64,000 nt of DNA from contig NZ_JAJKFQ010000001.1 of the NCBI RefSeq assembly GCF_020966635.1, positions 992,001-1,056,000 on the forward strand, written 5' to 3'. The position numbers and the translations under genes were made by a program. Below are positions 53,511 to 62,530 of the stretch, one piece after another (position 1 is the stretch's first letter; the number at the start of each line of letters is the position of its first letter). The stretch is from Stieleria sp. JC731. Its GTDB lineage: Bacteria > Planctomycetota > Planctomycetia > Pirellulales > Pirellulaceae. Under the pieces are notes generated by a model, which searched no databases, was not told where the DNA came from, and was given only the letters and a program-made list of their open reading frames with translations.

Positions 53511-54833
53511 ATGGTTCATCTCCCCGCTCGTTTTTTCTATGGCTGCTGCTGTGTCTTAATCCTTTCGACGTTCGGATGTGGGTCGAGTCAAAAAGGCGGG
53601 GCGGACGAGAGCCGTCTCAATTCTTCTGAGCCAGCTGATTCATCGCAGCCAACGGATAAAGAATCCGCTAAGGAAAAAAATCCAAGTCCGACGACGAAGC
53701 AGGCGTACGAAGTTAGTGCGGAGGAGTTGCTTGATGCTCGGCTTGCTCCCCAGGAAGTCGCTGACGGTTGGATTCGATTATTCGATGGGCACACACTGTT
53801 TGGATGGCAAGTTAGTGCAGATGCGAACTTTCGGATCAAAGATGGAACGATCGTTGTCGACGAGGGGCAGCAAGGTTTGCTCTGTACTTCAACGACTTGG
53901 GGCGATTTTGAGTTGACGTTGCAGTTCAATTCGGACGTAAAAACGAACAGTGGTGTCTTCGTTCGCACACCGCTTGTCCCCGAAGATCCGGCATCCGATT
54001 GTTACGAAATCAATATCGCACCGGACGACAATCCGTTCCCAACCGGAAGTGTTGTGATGCGGCAAAAGGTCGATGCTGATGCCGCCGGCCCACAGGCCGC
54101 GAACCAGTGGCGCGACATGAAGATCGTTGCCAATGGTCAGCACGTTACGGTCGAGCTCGATGGAAAAGTCGTTTGTGAGTATGACGATCCGACGGAACTG
54201 GAAGCTCGTCGCATCGGCCTGCAACACAATTCGGGGCGAGTTGCATTTCGTGACATAAAGATTCGCCCGCTCGGTATGGATGCGATGATCGACGAGTCGT
54301 TATCGAAGTGGAAGAAGTACCCCGAGATGCAGGGCGAGTTCACCGTCAATGGTGAAGGTGAGTTGCACGTCGATGGTGGAAAGACTCAACTAGAAACGCT
54401 TGATCGCTTTGGTGATTTCGTACTTGTCAGTGAGTACAAGATTGACAAACCCAACATGAATTCGGGCATCTTCTTTCGATGTATCCCGGGCGAAGAGATG
54501 ATGGGATATGAATGCCAAGTCAACAACGATTTTAAGGACGAGTCGCGATTGTCACCGGCCGATTGTGGCACCGGAGGAATCTTTCGTCGGCAGGATGCAC
54601 GCGTGGTTGCCGGTGACAACGGAAGTTGGGCAACGGTTTTGTTGCATGCTAATGGCAATCACTTTGCCGCGTGGGTCAACGGAGTCCAGGTTAGTGATTG
54701 GGAAGATACACGTGCCGAGGACGTCAACCCACGACGCGGTCGCCGCGATGAAGCGGGGACGATCATGATCCAAGGTCATGATCCAGAAACCGACGTGTTG
54801 TTTCGTGGTATGAAAATCACGACGATCGAATAG
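53511..54833 (+). CDS. Lipoprotein with two DUF1080 (3-keto-disaccharide hydrolase-like) domains
   Basis: 440 aa from ATG 53511. The lipobox is visible (LILSTFGC) after a hydrophobic segment, then a Ser/Lys/Glu-rich linker. Two DUF1080 domains follow: residues about 85-260 (WIRLFDGHTLFGWQ, GDFELTLQFN, NSGVFVRTPL) and about 260-438 (GDFVLVSEYKIDKPNMNSGIFFRCIPG). The family has a concanavalin-like fold, and some members hydrolyse 3-keto-glycosides. It is a surface-anchored glycan-degrading or glycan-binding candidate, consistent with the sulfatase and xylose isomerase elsewhere in the window. The 96-bp repeats lie just downstream. Confidence 0.9.
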   Translation: MVHLPARFFYGCCCVLILSTFGCGSSQKGGADESRLNSSEPADSSQPTDKESAKEKNPSPTTKQAYEVSAEELLDARLAPQEVADGWIRLFDGHTLFGWQVSADANFRIKDGTIVVDEGQQGLLCTSTTWGDFELTLQFNSDVKTNSGVFVRTPLVPEDPASDCYEINIAPDDNPFPTGSVVMRQKVDADAAGPQAANQWRDMKIVANGQHVTVELDGKVVCEYDDPTELEARRIGLQHNSGRVAFRDIKIRPLGMDAMIDESLSKWKKYPEMQGEFTVNGEGELHVDGGKTQLETLDRFGDFVLVSEYKIDKPNMNSGIFFRCIPGEEMMGYECQVNNDFKDESRLSPADCGTGGIFRRQDARVVAGDNGSWATVLLHANGNHFAAWVNGVQVSDWEDTRAEDVNPRRGRRDEAGTIMIQGHDPETDVLFRGMKITTIE

Positions 54834-54883
54834 CAGATGCGTTGGTTTACGTGGTGTGACGGCAAAGCGGTTTAGGTTGATTT

Positions 54884-55298
54884 AACTGAGCCGGGTCGCG
54901 CTAGCGACGGTTGTTTGTGTGGTGATGGATCGTTGGTTGATTCAACCGCGGCTAGCGCCTTTGCGGCTCATGGTGTTGGAACTGAGTCGGTTCGCGCTAG
55001 CGACGGTTGTTTGTGTGGTGATGGGGCGTTGGTTGATTCAACCGCGGCTAGCGCCTTTGCGGCTCATGGTGTTGGAACTGAGTCGGTTCGCGCTAGCGAC
55101 GGTTATTTGTGTGGTGATGGGTCGTTGGTTGATTCAACCGCGGCTAGCGCCTTTGCGGCTCATGTTGTTTGGACTGGGCCGGTTCACGCTAGCGACGGTT
55201 ATTTGTGTGGTGATGGATCGTTGGTTGATTCAACCGCGGTTAGCGCCTTTGCGGCTCAGGGTGTTGGAACTGAGCCGGTTCGCGCTAGCGACGGTTAT
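54884..55298. repeat. 96-bp tandem repeat array, about 4.3 copies
   Basis: The motif ctagcgacggtt recurs at 54901, 54997, 55093, 55189 and 55285, exactly 96 bases apart. Units are nearly identical, with a few changes in unit 3. Each unit carries an imperfect inverted repeat: GCGCTAGC..CGGTT (for example 54898-54912) against AACCG..GCTAGCGC (54944-54958), 13 of 15 positions paired, loop 31. The array sits between the convergent 3' ends of the DUF1080 and ispH genes. Because 96 is a multiple of 3, two plus-strand frames remain open throughout; I do not regard these as genes. Confidence 0.95.
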
Positions 55299-55331
55299 CG
55301 ATCCATCGTCACTACCAATAATGTCGTCCTA

Positions 55332-56261
55332 TCAAACCAACGAACGCAGTGGTTTGGGCAATGGAAACTCTACCGATTCTTCTCTGACGGTTGCGAGTTC
55401 AACAGTTGCGTCGAATTGTTGCTTGAGCCAATCGATCGTTTCTTGGACGACGGATTCTGGCGCGCTCGCTCCGGCGGTGATCAAGACAACATCGTCCGCC
55501 TCGAAATCGTCGGTCGATAGGTCTTGAGGTCCGTCGACCAAGAATGATCGTCGCCCCTTTTCTTCGGCAAGCTCTTTAAGGCGACGACTGTTGCTGCTGT
55601 TCTGGCTTCCTAAGACGACGACTTTATTTGCATCATCGGCCAGCGTTTTCACGGCATCTTGACGGTTTTGGGTGGCGTAGCAAATGTCTCCTTTCGGAGG
55701 GCTTTTGATGCTGGGGAAGCGCGACCGAAGTTTTTGGATGATGCGATTGGCATCGTCGACGCTTAGTGTGGTCTGGGTTAGCAATGCCAGTTTGGATTCG
55801 TCGACGACAGAAAGTGAATCGACGTCGTCTTCGGTTTCGACCAAGATGATCGCCTCGGGGGCTTCACCCATGGTTCCGATGACTTCGTCGTGGCCTTCGT
55901 GTCCGATCAGAAAAATCGTGTAGCCGGCTTTCGCGTACTTGATCGCTTCCAGGTGAACTTTGGTGACCAGCGGACAGGTCGCGTCCAAAGCGGTCAAGTT
56001 GCGAGCTTCCGCGGCCTTGCGGATTTCTGGCGATACGCCGTGCGCAGAAAACATCAGTACGCTGCCTTCGGGGACTTCGTCGATCGAGTCTACGAAAACA
56101 GCTCCTTTGGATTTAAACATTTCGACGACATACTGGTTGTGCACGATTTCGTGGTAGACGTAAACCGGCGCGCCGAAGTGTTTCAGGGTGAGGTCAAGGG
56201 AATCGACCGCCATATTGACTCCGGCACAAAATCCTCGGGGGGCTGCCAGTACAATTTTCAT
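55332..56261 (-). CDS. ispH: 4-hydroxy-3-methylbut-2-enyl diphosphate reductase
   Basis: Last step of the MEP isoprenoid pathway, yielding IPP and DMAPP; an iron-sulfur enzyme. The 309 aa are normal in length. The three cluster cysteines are in place: GFCAGVNMA near residue 12, DATCPLVTKVH near 95, and DICYATQNRQ near 195. The HEIVHN and TQTTLSVDD motifs are also typical. It is divergent from the hpnCDE operon, whose substrate (farnesyl diphosphate) is made from its products. A 96-bp repeat array lies just past its stop codon. Confidence 0.97.
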   Translation of the reverse strand: MKIVLAAPRGFCAGVNMAVDSLDLTLKHFGAPVYVYHEIVHNQYVVEMFKSKGAVFVDSIDEVPEGSVLMFSAHGVSPEIRKAAEARNLTALDATCPLVTKVHLEAIKYAKAGYTIFLIGHEGHDEVIGTMGEAPEAIILVETEDDVDSLSVVDESKLALLTQTTLSVDDANRIIQKLRSRFPSIKSPPKGDICYATQNRQDAVKTLADDANKVVVLGSQNSSNSRRLKELAEEKGRRSFLVDGPQDLSTDDFEADDVVLITAGASAPESVVQETIDWLKQQFDATVELATVREESVEFPLPKPLRSLV

Positions 56262-56391
56262 ATTTCAAGCCTGTTCAGTTGATTCATCAGCAGGGGCGCC
56301 GGTCGCGAAATGGCATCCGATACGTTGGCGGGGAAGTTCCCCGGGTCGCGCGTGTTCGTGTTCGTGAGTCGAATTGATTAAAAAACAAACG

Positions 56392-57279
56392 ATGGAGCCA
56401 GAATCATTGTCGTCGACGTCCCATTCTGCGTTAATTGTCCGGCAAAGCGAGCGGGCGTGCCGACAATTGGCGCGTGGGCATTACGAGAATTTTCTCGTCG
56501 CATCGATTCTACTTCCGCGGCGATTGCGGGCACCGTTTTACAGTATTTATGCGTTTTGTCGCACCGCCGATGATGTGGCCGACGAATCTGATAGCCCACA
56601 ACACGCACATGAGGGGCTGGATCGGATCCAAGAGGAACTGCAAGCAACTTTTTCCGGCAATCCCCCCGATCACAGTTTCTATCCCGCACTTTCACACACG
56701 ATCACAACCTACGCAATGGAACGCCAGCCGTTTTTTGACCTCCTTTCGGCGTTTCGCCAAGACCAGGAAGTCAACCGGTACGAATCCATGGATCAGCTTT
56801 TGGACTACTGCAGCAGGTCCGCAAATCCCGTGGGGCGAATGATTTTGAAACTTGCCGGCATTGACGACACGCAGCGTCTGGAGCTGTCCGATCAAATCTG
56901 CACGGGGCTCCAGTTGGTTAATTTCTGGCAGGACGTCCGCCGAGATCTGTTAATCGGGCGAGTTTACTTGCCGAGTCAATTGTGCGACCGTTTCGACGTC
57001 GATGAATCGATGCTGAGCCAACAAACGACTGCAAAGCCGCTGCGTCGTCTATTGGCTGAGCTTTGCGATGAAACCGAAGGATACTTCCGTCGCGGACGCC
57101 TGCTTGCCGACGATGTTCCGAAGTGGCTTGCCAAGGACATTAAACTGTTCATTCACGGCGGGCTAGAAACACTAAACGCGATTCGGCGGATTGACTTTGA
57201 TGTGCTGCGAAAGCGTCCCAAGGTCGGGAAGCTGACACAAGGCAAGCTGGTTTTATTGGCGGTTTTGGGTAGGCTATAG
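56392..57279 (+). CDS. hpnC: Squalene synthesis protein HpnC
   Basis: Trans-isoprenyl diphosphate synthase of the HpnC type (295 aa from ATG 56392; a TTG at 56374 is an alternative). With HpnD and HpnE it turns two farnesyl diphosphates into squalene through presqualene diphosphate and hydroxysqualene; HpnC is the step yielding hydroxysqualene. Both Asp-rich metal motifs are seen: RTADDVADES near residue 55 and FWQDVRRDLL near 185, along with HYENFLVASILLPRRLR, which is typical of HpnC. The next gene starts 17 bases after the stop. Confidence 0.92.
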   Translation: MEPESLSSTSHSALIVRQSERACRQLARGHYENFLVASILLPRRLRAPFYSIYAFCRTADDVADESDSPQHAHEGLDRIQEELQATFSGNPPDHSFYPALSHTITTYAMERQPFFDLLSAFRQDQEVNRYESMDQLLDYCSRSANPVGRMILKLAGIDDTQRLELSDQICTGLQLVNFWQDVRRDLLIGRVYLPSQLCDRFDVDESMLSQQTTAKPLRRLLAELCDETEGYFRRGRLLADDVPKWLAKDIKLFIHGGLETLNAIRRIDFDVLRKRPKVGKLTQGKLVLLAVLGRL

Positions 57280-57296
57280 CGAAAACAACTGCATCG

Positions 57297-58277
57297 ATGC
57301 AATCTACGCGAAGGATCACAGCCAGCTACCGAGACGTTCGACGCATTGCACGTCGGAGTCGGAGTAATTTTTACCGATCGTTTTGGTTGTTACCGAACCA
57401 GAAGCGACGATCGATGTGTGCGCTGTACGCGTTTGCGCGGGTGACGGATGACATCGGAGATTGCAATGAGCCGGCTGCATTGAGGACCCGTTGGCTCGAT
57501 TGGTGGCGGCAAACGACGGCGCTGAACTTGATCGCTGACAAACCCAAGGATGAAGTGTTGTTAGCGGCCGGCCTGCCTGACAATACATCCGATTGGCCGA
57601 TTGATTTGGTTACCAAAGCCAACCAAATCTTTCCGGCGCTGCATGATACGGTGCATCGGTTTCGCATTCCGTCGCGGTATCTATTGGAAATCATCGACGG
57701 CGTCTTGGCAGATCAGCTGAAGACGCGATTCGATACTTATGAACAGCTCGAACACTATTGCTATTTGGTCGCCTCCGCCGTCGGTTTGGCTTGTTTGCAC
57801 ATCTGGGAGTTTCGCGAGCCGCTGCCTTCGCAAGCCGCGATCGACTGTGGTTTAGCATTTCAGCTGACGAACATCCTACGGGACATTTCCGAAGACGCTC
57901 GACGAGGTCGGATCTATTTGCCGAGGCAGCATTTCGTCCAGCACGGGCTTTCCGAAGATGATCTGCTGAAGCCACGCGCTGATGATCGTCTTGCCTGTTT
58001 GGTCGAAGACGAGATCCGGCGGGCAAAGGTACTGTACGCCAGCGGCTGGAAGGTTTTCGATGCGCTCAGCCCAGACGGTCGACCGATGTTTTCAATGATG
58101 TGGCGTACCTACCGTCGATTACTCGATCGAATCGCTGAAGATCCGCGTGCGGTCGCGACGCGGCGTGTCAGGCTTTCTGCCGGTGAACGATTTGGGTTGG
58201 CATCGAACCATTTTGTGCAGCCGTTATTTCACCGTCTCGAAATACCTCCTGCCGAAGTCAGCGAGATCGCTTCGTGA
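57297..58277 (+). CDS. hpnD: Squalene synthesis protein HpnD
   Basis: 326-aa partner of HpnC, thought to make presqualene diphosphate from farnesyl diphosphate. The two metal-binding motifs are ARVTDDIGD (near residue 52) and LRDISEDARRGRIYLP (near 195). SNFYRSFWLLPNQKRRSMCALYAF at the start is typical of HpnD and phytoene synthase. ATG 57297. Its stop overlaps the GTG start of hpnE by 4 bases, so translation is coupled. Confidence 0.92.
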   Translation: MQSTRRITASYRDVRRIARRSRSNFYRSFWLLPNQKRRSMCALYAFARVTDDIGDCNEPAALRTRWLDWWRQTTALNLIADKPKDEVLLAAGLPDNTSDWPIDLVTKANQIFPALHDTVHRFRIPSRYLLEIIDGVLADQLKTRFDTYEQLEHYCYLVASAVGLACLHIWEFREPLPSQAAIDCGLAFQLTNILRDISEDARRGRIYLPRQHFVQHGLSEDDLLKPRADDRLACLVEDEIRRAKVLYASGWKVFDALSPDGRPMFSMMWRTYRRLLDRIAEDPRAVATRRVRLSAGERFGLASNHFVQPLFHRLEIPPAEVSEIAS

Positions 58278-59737
58278 GTGTTGCCAAAGTGAGTGGCGGC
58301 GAACCGGTCGTTATTGTCGGCGGCGGCTTGGCAGGTTTGTCGGCAGCGGAATCGATCTCGCGTCTTTCACCGGATCGGCCTGTTGTCGTTCTCGAAGCCA
58401 AGCGTCGGACGGGAGGACGAACGGGATCTTTTGATGATCCTCAAAACGGCGAAGTCGACTATTGCCAACACGTCGCAATGGGATGCTGTTTGAATTTTCT
58501 GGATCTGATGAAGGGATGTGGGTTGGATCGGCATCTGCGTCGGTCAACTTCGCTAACCTTTTTGCATCCCGACTATCCGCCCAGTCGGTTTGCGCCGAGC
58601 CGGTGGTTGCCAGCACCGCTGCATCTTCTTCCGTCGCTCAACCAGCTAGCGTTTTTAACATCGCCGCAGCGACGTGAAGTCAAACGCGGATTGTTGAAAC
58701 TGCTGCGCTGTCCAGCTGAATCATTGCGAAACATAGATGCCGCATCTTGGCTGCGAAAGTCGGGGCAATCGGATCAGACCATACGTCATTTTTGGGACGT
58801 GATTTTGGTGAGTGCTTTGGGCGAGCAATCTGATCGCGTTTCGATGGCTGCGGCACGAAAGGTTCTGGTTGACGGATTCGCGATTGCTCGAGGTGCAAGC
58901 GATGTTCTTGTACCGACGCGACCTTTGGCGGAACTGTTTGGTCGGGCCGTGCCAGAGGAGCTGAAACGTCGTGGCGTTTGCGTGCAAACAGGTGCGGTCG
59001 TCAAGTGCATTCGGGAAGATCGAACGGTCGAATTTAATAGCGAGGCGCGGTCGATCGATTCGATCAAAGCTTCCGCAGTTATCTGTGCCGTTCCATGGTT
59101 TAGGGTGGGCACGTTGTTTGATCGTTGGCCCGCCGGAAAGCCGGGACAAACAAGTCCGCAAACGGCTCTCGCCGGGATTGAATCGATAGCCACGTCGCCG
59201 ATTAGCGGAGTTCATCTTTGGTTCGATCGACCGATCATGGAATTGGAACATGCGGTTTTGGTGGGAACCGTGTCGCAGTGGATTTTTCGCGATCCGATCG
59301 AATTAGATGACCAGCCAAATGGCGAGGTTACCCCGAGGCATTCGTATTACTACCAAGTCATCATCAGTGCCTCAGCAGACGCCACGTCGATGGGAACTAC
59401 CGAATTGGTGGAGCGTGTACATGCAGAGCTACGACAGTTTTTTCATGCAGCCATTGATGCGAAGCTGCTTCGGTCCCGAGTGGTGACCGATCCGAACAGT
59501 GTGTTTTCGATCTCTCCTCTGGTCGACTCTCTCCGTCCATCAACGGCTACCAGTGTCGAGTGGCTCTGTTTGGCCGGTGACTGGGTTCAGACGCATTGGC
59601 CTGCCACCATGGAGGGAGCGGTGATCAGCGGGCGCATGGCAGCCCGTGCGGTGCTGTCGCACTTAGGGGTGTCAAGGCAGGAGCCAATCCCACAGCGTCC
59701 TCCCGCAGAGTGGCTTGCGAAATTGCTTGTTCGTTGA
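58274..59737 (+). CDS. hpnE: Hydroxysqualene dehydroxylase-type FAD protein HpnE
   Basis: 487-aa FAD-dependent amine oxidase/desaturase-type protein. It begins at GTG 58274 overlapping the hpnD stop. Near the start are the dinucleotide-binding GGGLAGLSAAE and the E(A)KRRTGGRTGSF segment, typical of HpnE/desaturase enzymes. HpnE removes the hydroxyl from hydroxysqualene with NADPH to yield squalene. In planctomycetes squalene from this set has been linked to C30 carotenoids as well as to hopanoids; which product is made here cannot be told from the window, as no cyclase is present. Confidence 0.92.
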   Translation: MSVAKVSGGEPVVIVGGGLAGLSAAESISRLSPDRPVVVLEAKRRTGGRTGSFDDPQNGEVDYCQHVAMGCCLNFLDLMKGCGLDRHLRRSTSLTFLHPDYPPSRFAPSRWLPAPLHLLPSLNQLAFLTSPQRREVKRGLLKLLRCPAESLRNIDAASWLRKSGQSDQTIRHFWDVILVSALGEQSDRVSMAAARKVLVDGFAIARGASDVLVPTRPLAELFGRAVPEELKRRGVCVQTGAVVKCIREDRTVEFNSEARSIDSIKASAVICAVPWFRVGTLFDRWPAGKPGQTSPQTALAGIESIATSPISGVHLWFDRPIMELEHAVLVGTVSQWIFRDPIELDDQPNGEVTPRHSYYYQVIISASADATSMGTTELVERVHAELRQFFHAAIDAKLLRSRVVTDPNSVFSISPLVDSLRPSTATSVEWLCLAGDWVQTHWPATMEGAVISGRMAARAVLSHLGVSRQEPIPQRPPAEWLAKLLVR

Positions 59738-59889
59738 ACCTTGTCGTCTGATTGATCAATTTAGCCGGCAGGTTTCGCAAGCAACTGGAAGACACCTGAT
59801 GGGGTAGGTGCGGATTTGCAACAATGTCAAAGGCGGCGTCTCCCGTTTTGAGTTGCTGCTACGTTTAGATGCAGGATTGCTGAGTTGAT

Positions 59890-62484
59890 TTGCGTGCCCG
59901 CCTGAAGCGGTTCTTGCCCACTTCGCGGTTGGTGGATTGCCAGCCAGCTACGATCCCCAGCACGACAGTTTTTTCGCGGATCGAGTTACTTGGTGTGGAT
60001 ACGTCGCTTCCGGAACATCTTCAACAACGTCTTCGATGGATCAAGTCGCCTGACGCATGCTGTGGCGGTCCGGGCCAATTTGTGCTGTATTGGATGCACA
60101 ACGCGCTGCGTGCTCATGAAAACCCTGCGTTAGACGTTGCGATCTGCCTTGCCCGTCAAAATGGTTTACCGCTGCTGGTTTACCATGGGCTTAGTGAGCA
60201 ATATCCGTTTGCGTCCGACCGGCATCACGCGTTTATGTTGCAAGGCCATCGCGACGTTCAGCATGAGCTGGATAAACGCGGGATCGTTGCCGCATTTCAT
60301 TTGCAGCGAAACGGGCAGCGTGGTCCCTATCTAAGAAATCTGGCTCGCAGTGCTGCGGTCCTTGTTAGCGAAGAAATGCCCGTTCAGCCGATCGTCGGAT
60401 GGATGGAACGTCTGTGTGCGACATGCGAGACTCCCGTTGCTGCAGTGGACTGTTCTTGTTTGGCGCCGGTGGCGGAGTTCGCGAAGCAATATCCAAAACC
60501 GTTCACCAGGGCATTTCAGTTCCGCGATGCGGTCGCGAGTTTCCATCAGCAATCGCTGCGACAGGACTACGAGGAGCAGCCGGTCGATGTCGCGATGTGC
60601 GATTTGGAATTCTTGAAAGACAAGTTTCAGTTGAACCCGCTGTGTCTTCAAGACGAAGATCTTGGGCAGCTAATTCGGCGATGCAGGATTGATCACTCGG
60701 TCGCCCCGGTGGCGGATACGCCTGGCGGGTCAAGGGCGGGCTACGCCAGATGGGATGCGTTCAAGGCGTCCGGCTTGGCAAAATACGAAGCGACACGAAA
60801 TGATCCGCTATCGCAAAGCGGGTGCAGTCGGATGAGTGCCTATTTGCACTATGGGATGGTCAGTCCGTTTCGTGTCGCGCGGGAAGCGTTTCGGCTAGAG
60901 GCAACAAAATATCTCGACGAGCTGCTCATCTGGCGAGAGCTTGCGTTTCACTTTTGTTTTCATCATCCGGACACGATCGATTCGCTTGATGCTGTTCCGT
61001 CATGGGCGCGAAAGACTCTGATCCAGCATCAAGACGATCAGCGTGAAATGGAATGTAGTTGGGAGCAGCTTTCCAGGGGCCGGACGGGGCACGGATTATG
61101 GGATGCGGCTCAGCAAAGTTTGCTGCGACATGGCGAATTGCATAACAACGTTCGGATGACATGGGGTAAGGCGTTGCTTCAGTGGACTGGCTGTCCAGAA
61201 CGGGCGCTGCAGCTGACCATTGATTTGAATCATCGCTTTGCCCTCGATGGTCGAAGCCCGTCGTCCTACGGCGGGATTCTTTGGTGCTATGGTCAATTCG
61301 ATCGGCCGTTTAAACCCGAGCAGCCGGTTTATGGAACCGTTCGGACACGTCCGTTGGAGATTCATGAACAGCGATTGAGTATTCCACGTTTTAAGACCAA
61401 GGTGAGTCGACCGATCGCGATGTCGCTTCCGAAGGTCGCAATCGTTGGCGCAGGCATCGGTGGCTTGGCGGCAGCAAGGGTGCTGCAAGATCATGGGATC
61501 GAAGTCACCGTTTTTGAACAGTCAGACATGGTTGGCGGACGCATCGCGACTAAGACCGCAAAGTCCGGCGATGGGGCCAATCAATATCAATTTGACTATG
61601 GCGCGCAGTACTTTACCGGTTGTGATCCGACGTTCCGCAGGTATGTCAACAGTTGGATCCAAGAAGGCTTGGTGCAACCTTGGCTGGGGAGGATCGTTTC
61701 GGTCTGTTCAGAGGGGCAGATCGTCAAGGAGCAGTGCTGCAAGCCTCGTTATGTTGGTGTTCCCGGGATGGATGCAGTCGTCCGTCATTTGGCAAGTGAC
61801 TTGGATGTGCGTTTGGGAATGCACGTCAAGGGTATGGAGTGCCAGAGGGGACAACGGTACCGTTTGTTGTTTGGAAATCCCGCGGATTCGGTGGACTATG
61901 ACGTCGTGATTAGCAACGGCTCGCCATCGCAAATGTCCGGTCTGTTTCCTGAGGAAAGCGATCTCGCCGAGAAGGTTCGGAAGGTCCAGATGCGTCCGTG
62001 TTTGGCATTGATGGTTGCCGATCCTTCTTTGGTCGATCTTCAATTTGATGCAGCTTTTGTCAACAGTGGCCCGTTTTCGTGGGTCTCGTCCAACGGTGGC
62101 AAACCTGGTCGTCAAGTAAACGGCGAGTGGGTTGCGCACACGAATGCAGATTGGTCGAGCGATCACTTTCTCATGTCGAAGGACGATGTGATCGAGATGC
62201 TGTTGCCGGCGCTAGAAAAGGTTCTTGGGCGATCGCTTAAGATCTGTGACTATGTCGATGTGCACCAATGGCAACATAGTGAAGCGGTCGATCATTTAGA
62301 TGACGAATACCTGTTCAATCGATTTGCGGGCTTGGGTGCGTGCGGCGACTGGTGCAATGGGCGAAAGTTAGAGTCTGCATTTATGAGTGGCGTCGGACTG
62401 GCGGGAGCTATCCTGCGTCACTACACAATTGACCGACCCGCATTTGTCGATGAACTCGGGGCACGGGCAACACTGAACCAATGA
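59890..62484 (+). CDS. Class II photolyase fused to a renalase-like FAD oxidoreductase
   Basis: 864 aa in one uninterrupted frame. Residues about 40-500 are a class II CPD photolyase: RLRWIKS, VLYWMHNALRAHENPAL, FLVYHGLSEQYPFASDRHHAF, YLDELLIWRELAFHFCF, WARKTL, ELHNNVRMTWGKALLQW and LDGRSPSSYGGILWCYG, covering the FAD and substrate site. From about 511, VAIVGAGIGGLAAARVLQ, GGRIATK and QFDYGAQYF mark a renalase/amine-oxidase-type FAD domain to the end. The first codon is uncertain (TTG 59890; GTG or TTG starts also lie further in). No stop separates the parts. It is downstream of hpnE with a 152-base gap. Confidence 0.88.
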   Translation: MRARLKRFLPTSRLVDCQPATIPSTTVFSRIELLGVDTSLPEHLQQRLRWIKSPDACCGGPGQFVLYWMHNALRAHENPALDVAICLARQNGLPLLVYHGLSEQYPFASDRHHAFMLQGHRDVQHELDKRGIVAAFHLQRNGQRGPYLRNLARSAAVLVSEEMPVQPIVGWMERLCATCETPVAAVDCSCLAPVAEFAKQYPKPFTRAFQFRDAVASFHQQSLRQDYEEQPVDVAMCDLEFLKDKFQLNPLCLQDEDLGQLIRRCRIDHSVAPVADTPGGSRAGYARWDAFKASGLAKYEATRNDPLSQSGCSRMSAYLHYGMVSPFRVAREAFRLEATKYLDELLIWRELAFHFCFHHPDTIDSLDAVPSWARKTLIQHQDDQREMECSWEQLSRGRTGHGLWDAAQQSLLRHGELHNNVRMTWGKALLQWTGCPERALQLTIDLNHRFALDGRSPSSYGGILWCYGQFDRPFKPEQPVYGTVRTRPLEIHEQRLSIPRFKTKVSRPIAMSLPKVAIVGAGIGGLAAARVLQDHGIEVTVFEQSDMVGGRIATKTAKSGDGANQYQFDYGAQYFTGCDPTFRRYVNSWIQEGLVQPWLGRIVSVCSEGQIVKEQCCKPRYVGVPGMDAVVRHLASDLDVRLGMHVKGMECQRGQRYRLLFGNPADSVDYDVVISNGSPSQMSGLFPEESDLAEKVRKVQMRPCLALMVADPSLVDLQFDAAFVNSGPFSWVSSNGGKPGRQVNGEWVAHTNADWSSDHFLMSKDDVIEMLLPALEKVLGRSLKICDYVDVHQWQHSEAVDHLDDEYLFNRFAGLGACGDWCNGRKLESAFMSGVGLAGAILRHYTIDRPAFVDELGARATLNQ

Positions 62485-62506
62485 CGCACCTATCGAATAG
62501 GTGCGT
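62484..62506. terminator. Bidirectional hairpin between the photolyase fusion and the PrxQ gene
   Basis: Perfect 10-bp stem ACGCACCTAT / ATAGGTGCGT with a 3-base loop. It starts on the last base of the photolyase stop codon and lies 24 bases before the end of the convergent peroxiredoxin gene. T-rich sequence is short on both sides. Termination for both genes is the likely role. Confidence 0.65.
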
Positions 62507-62530
62507 TGCGTTCTGAGTTCGGTCTGTCCG

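Noticed and set aside
54884..55298. Possible CRISPR array
   Set aside because: Units are contiguous 96-bp copies without unique spacers, and no cas gene is nearby.
54915..55527. Two overlapping plus-strand open frames of about 200 aa through the 96-bp repeats
   Set aside because: The repeat length is a multiple of 3, so any frame open in one unit stays open in all. The frames run into the opposite strand of ispH and have no ribosome binding site or family resemblance.
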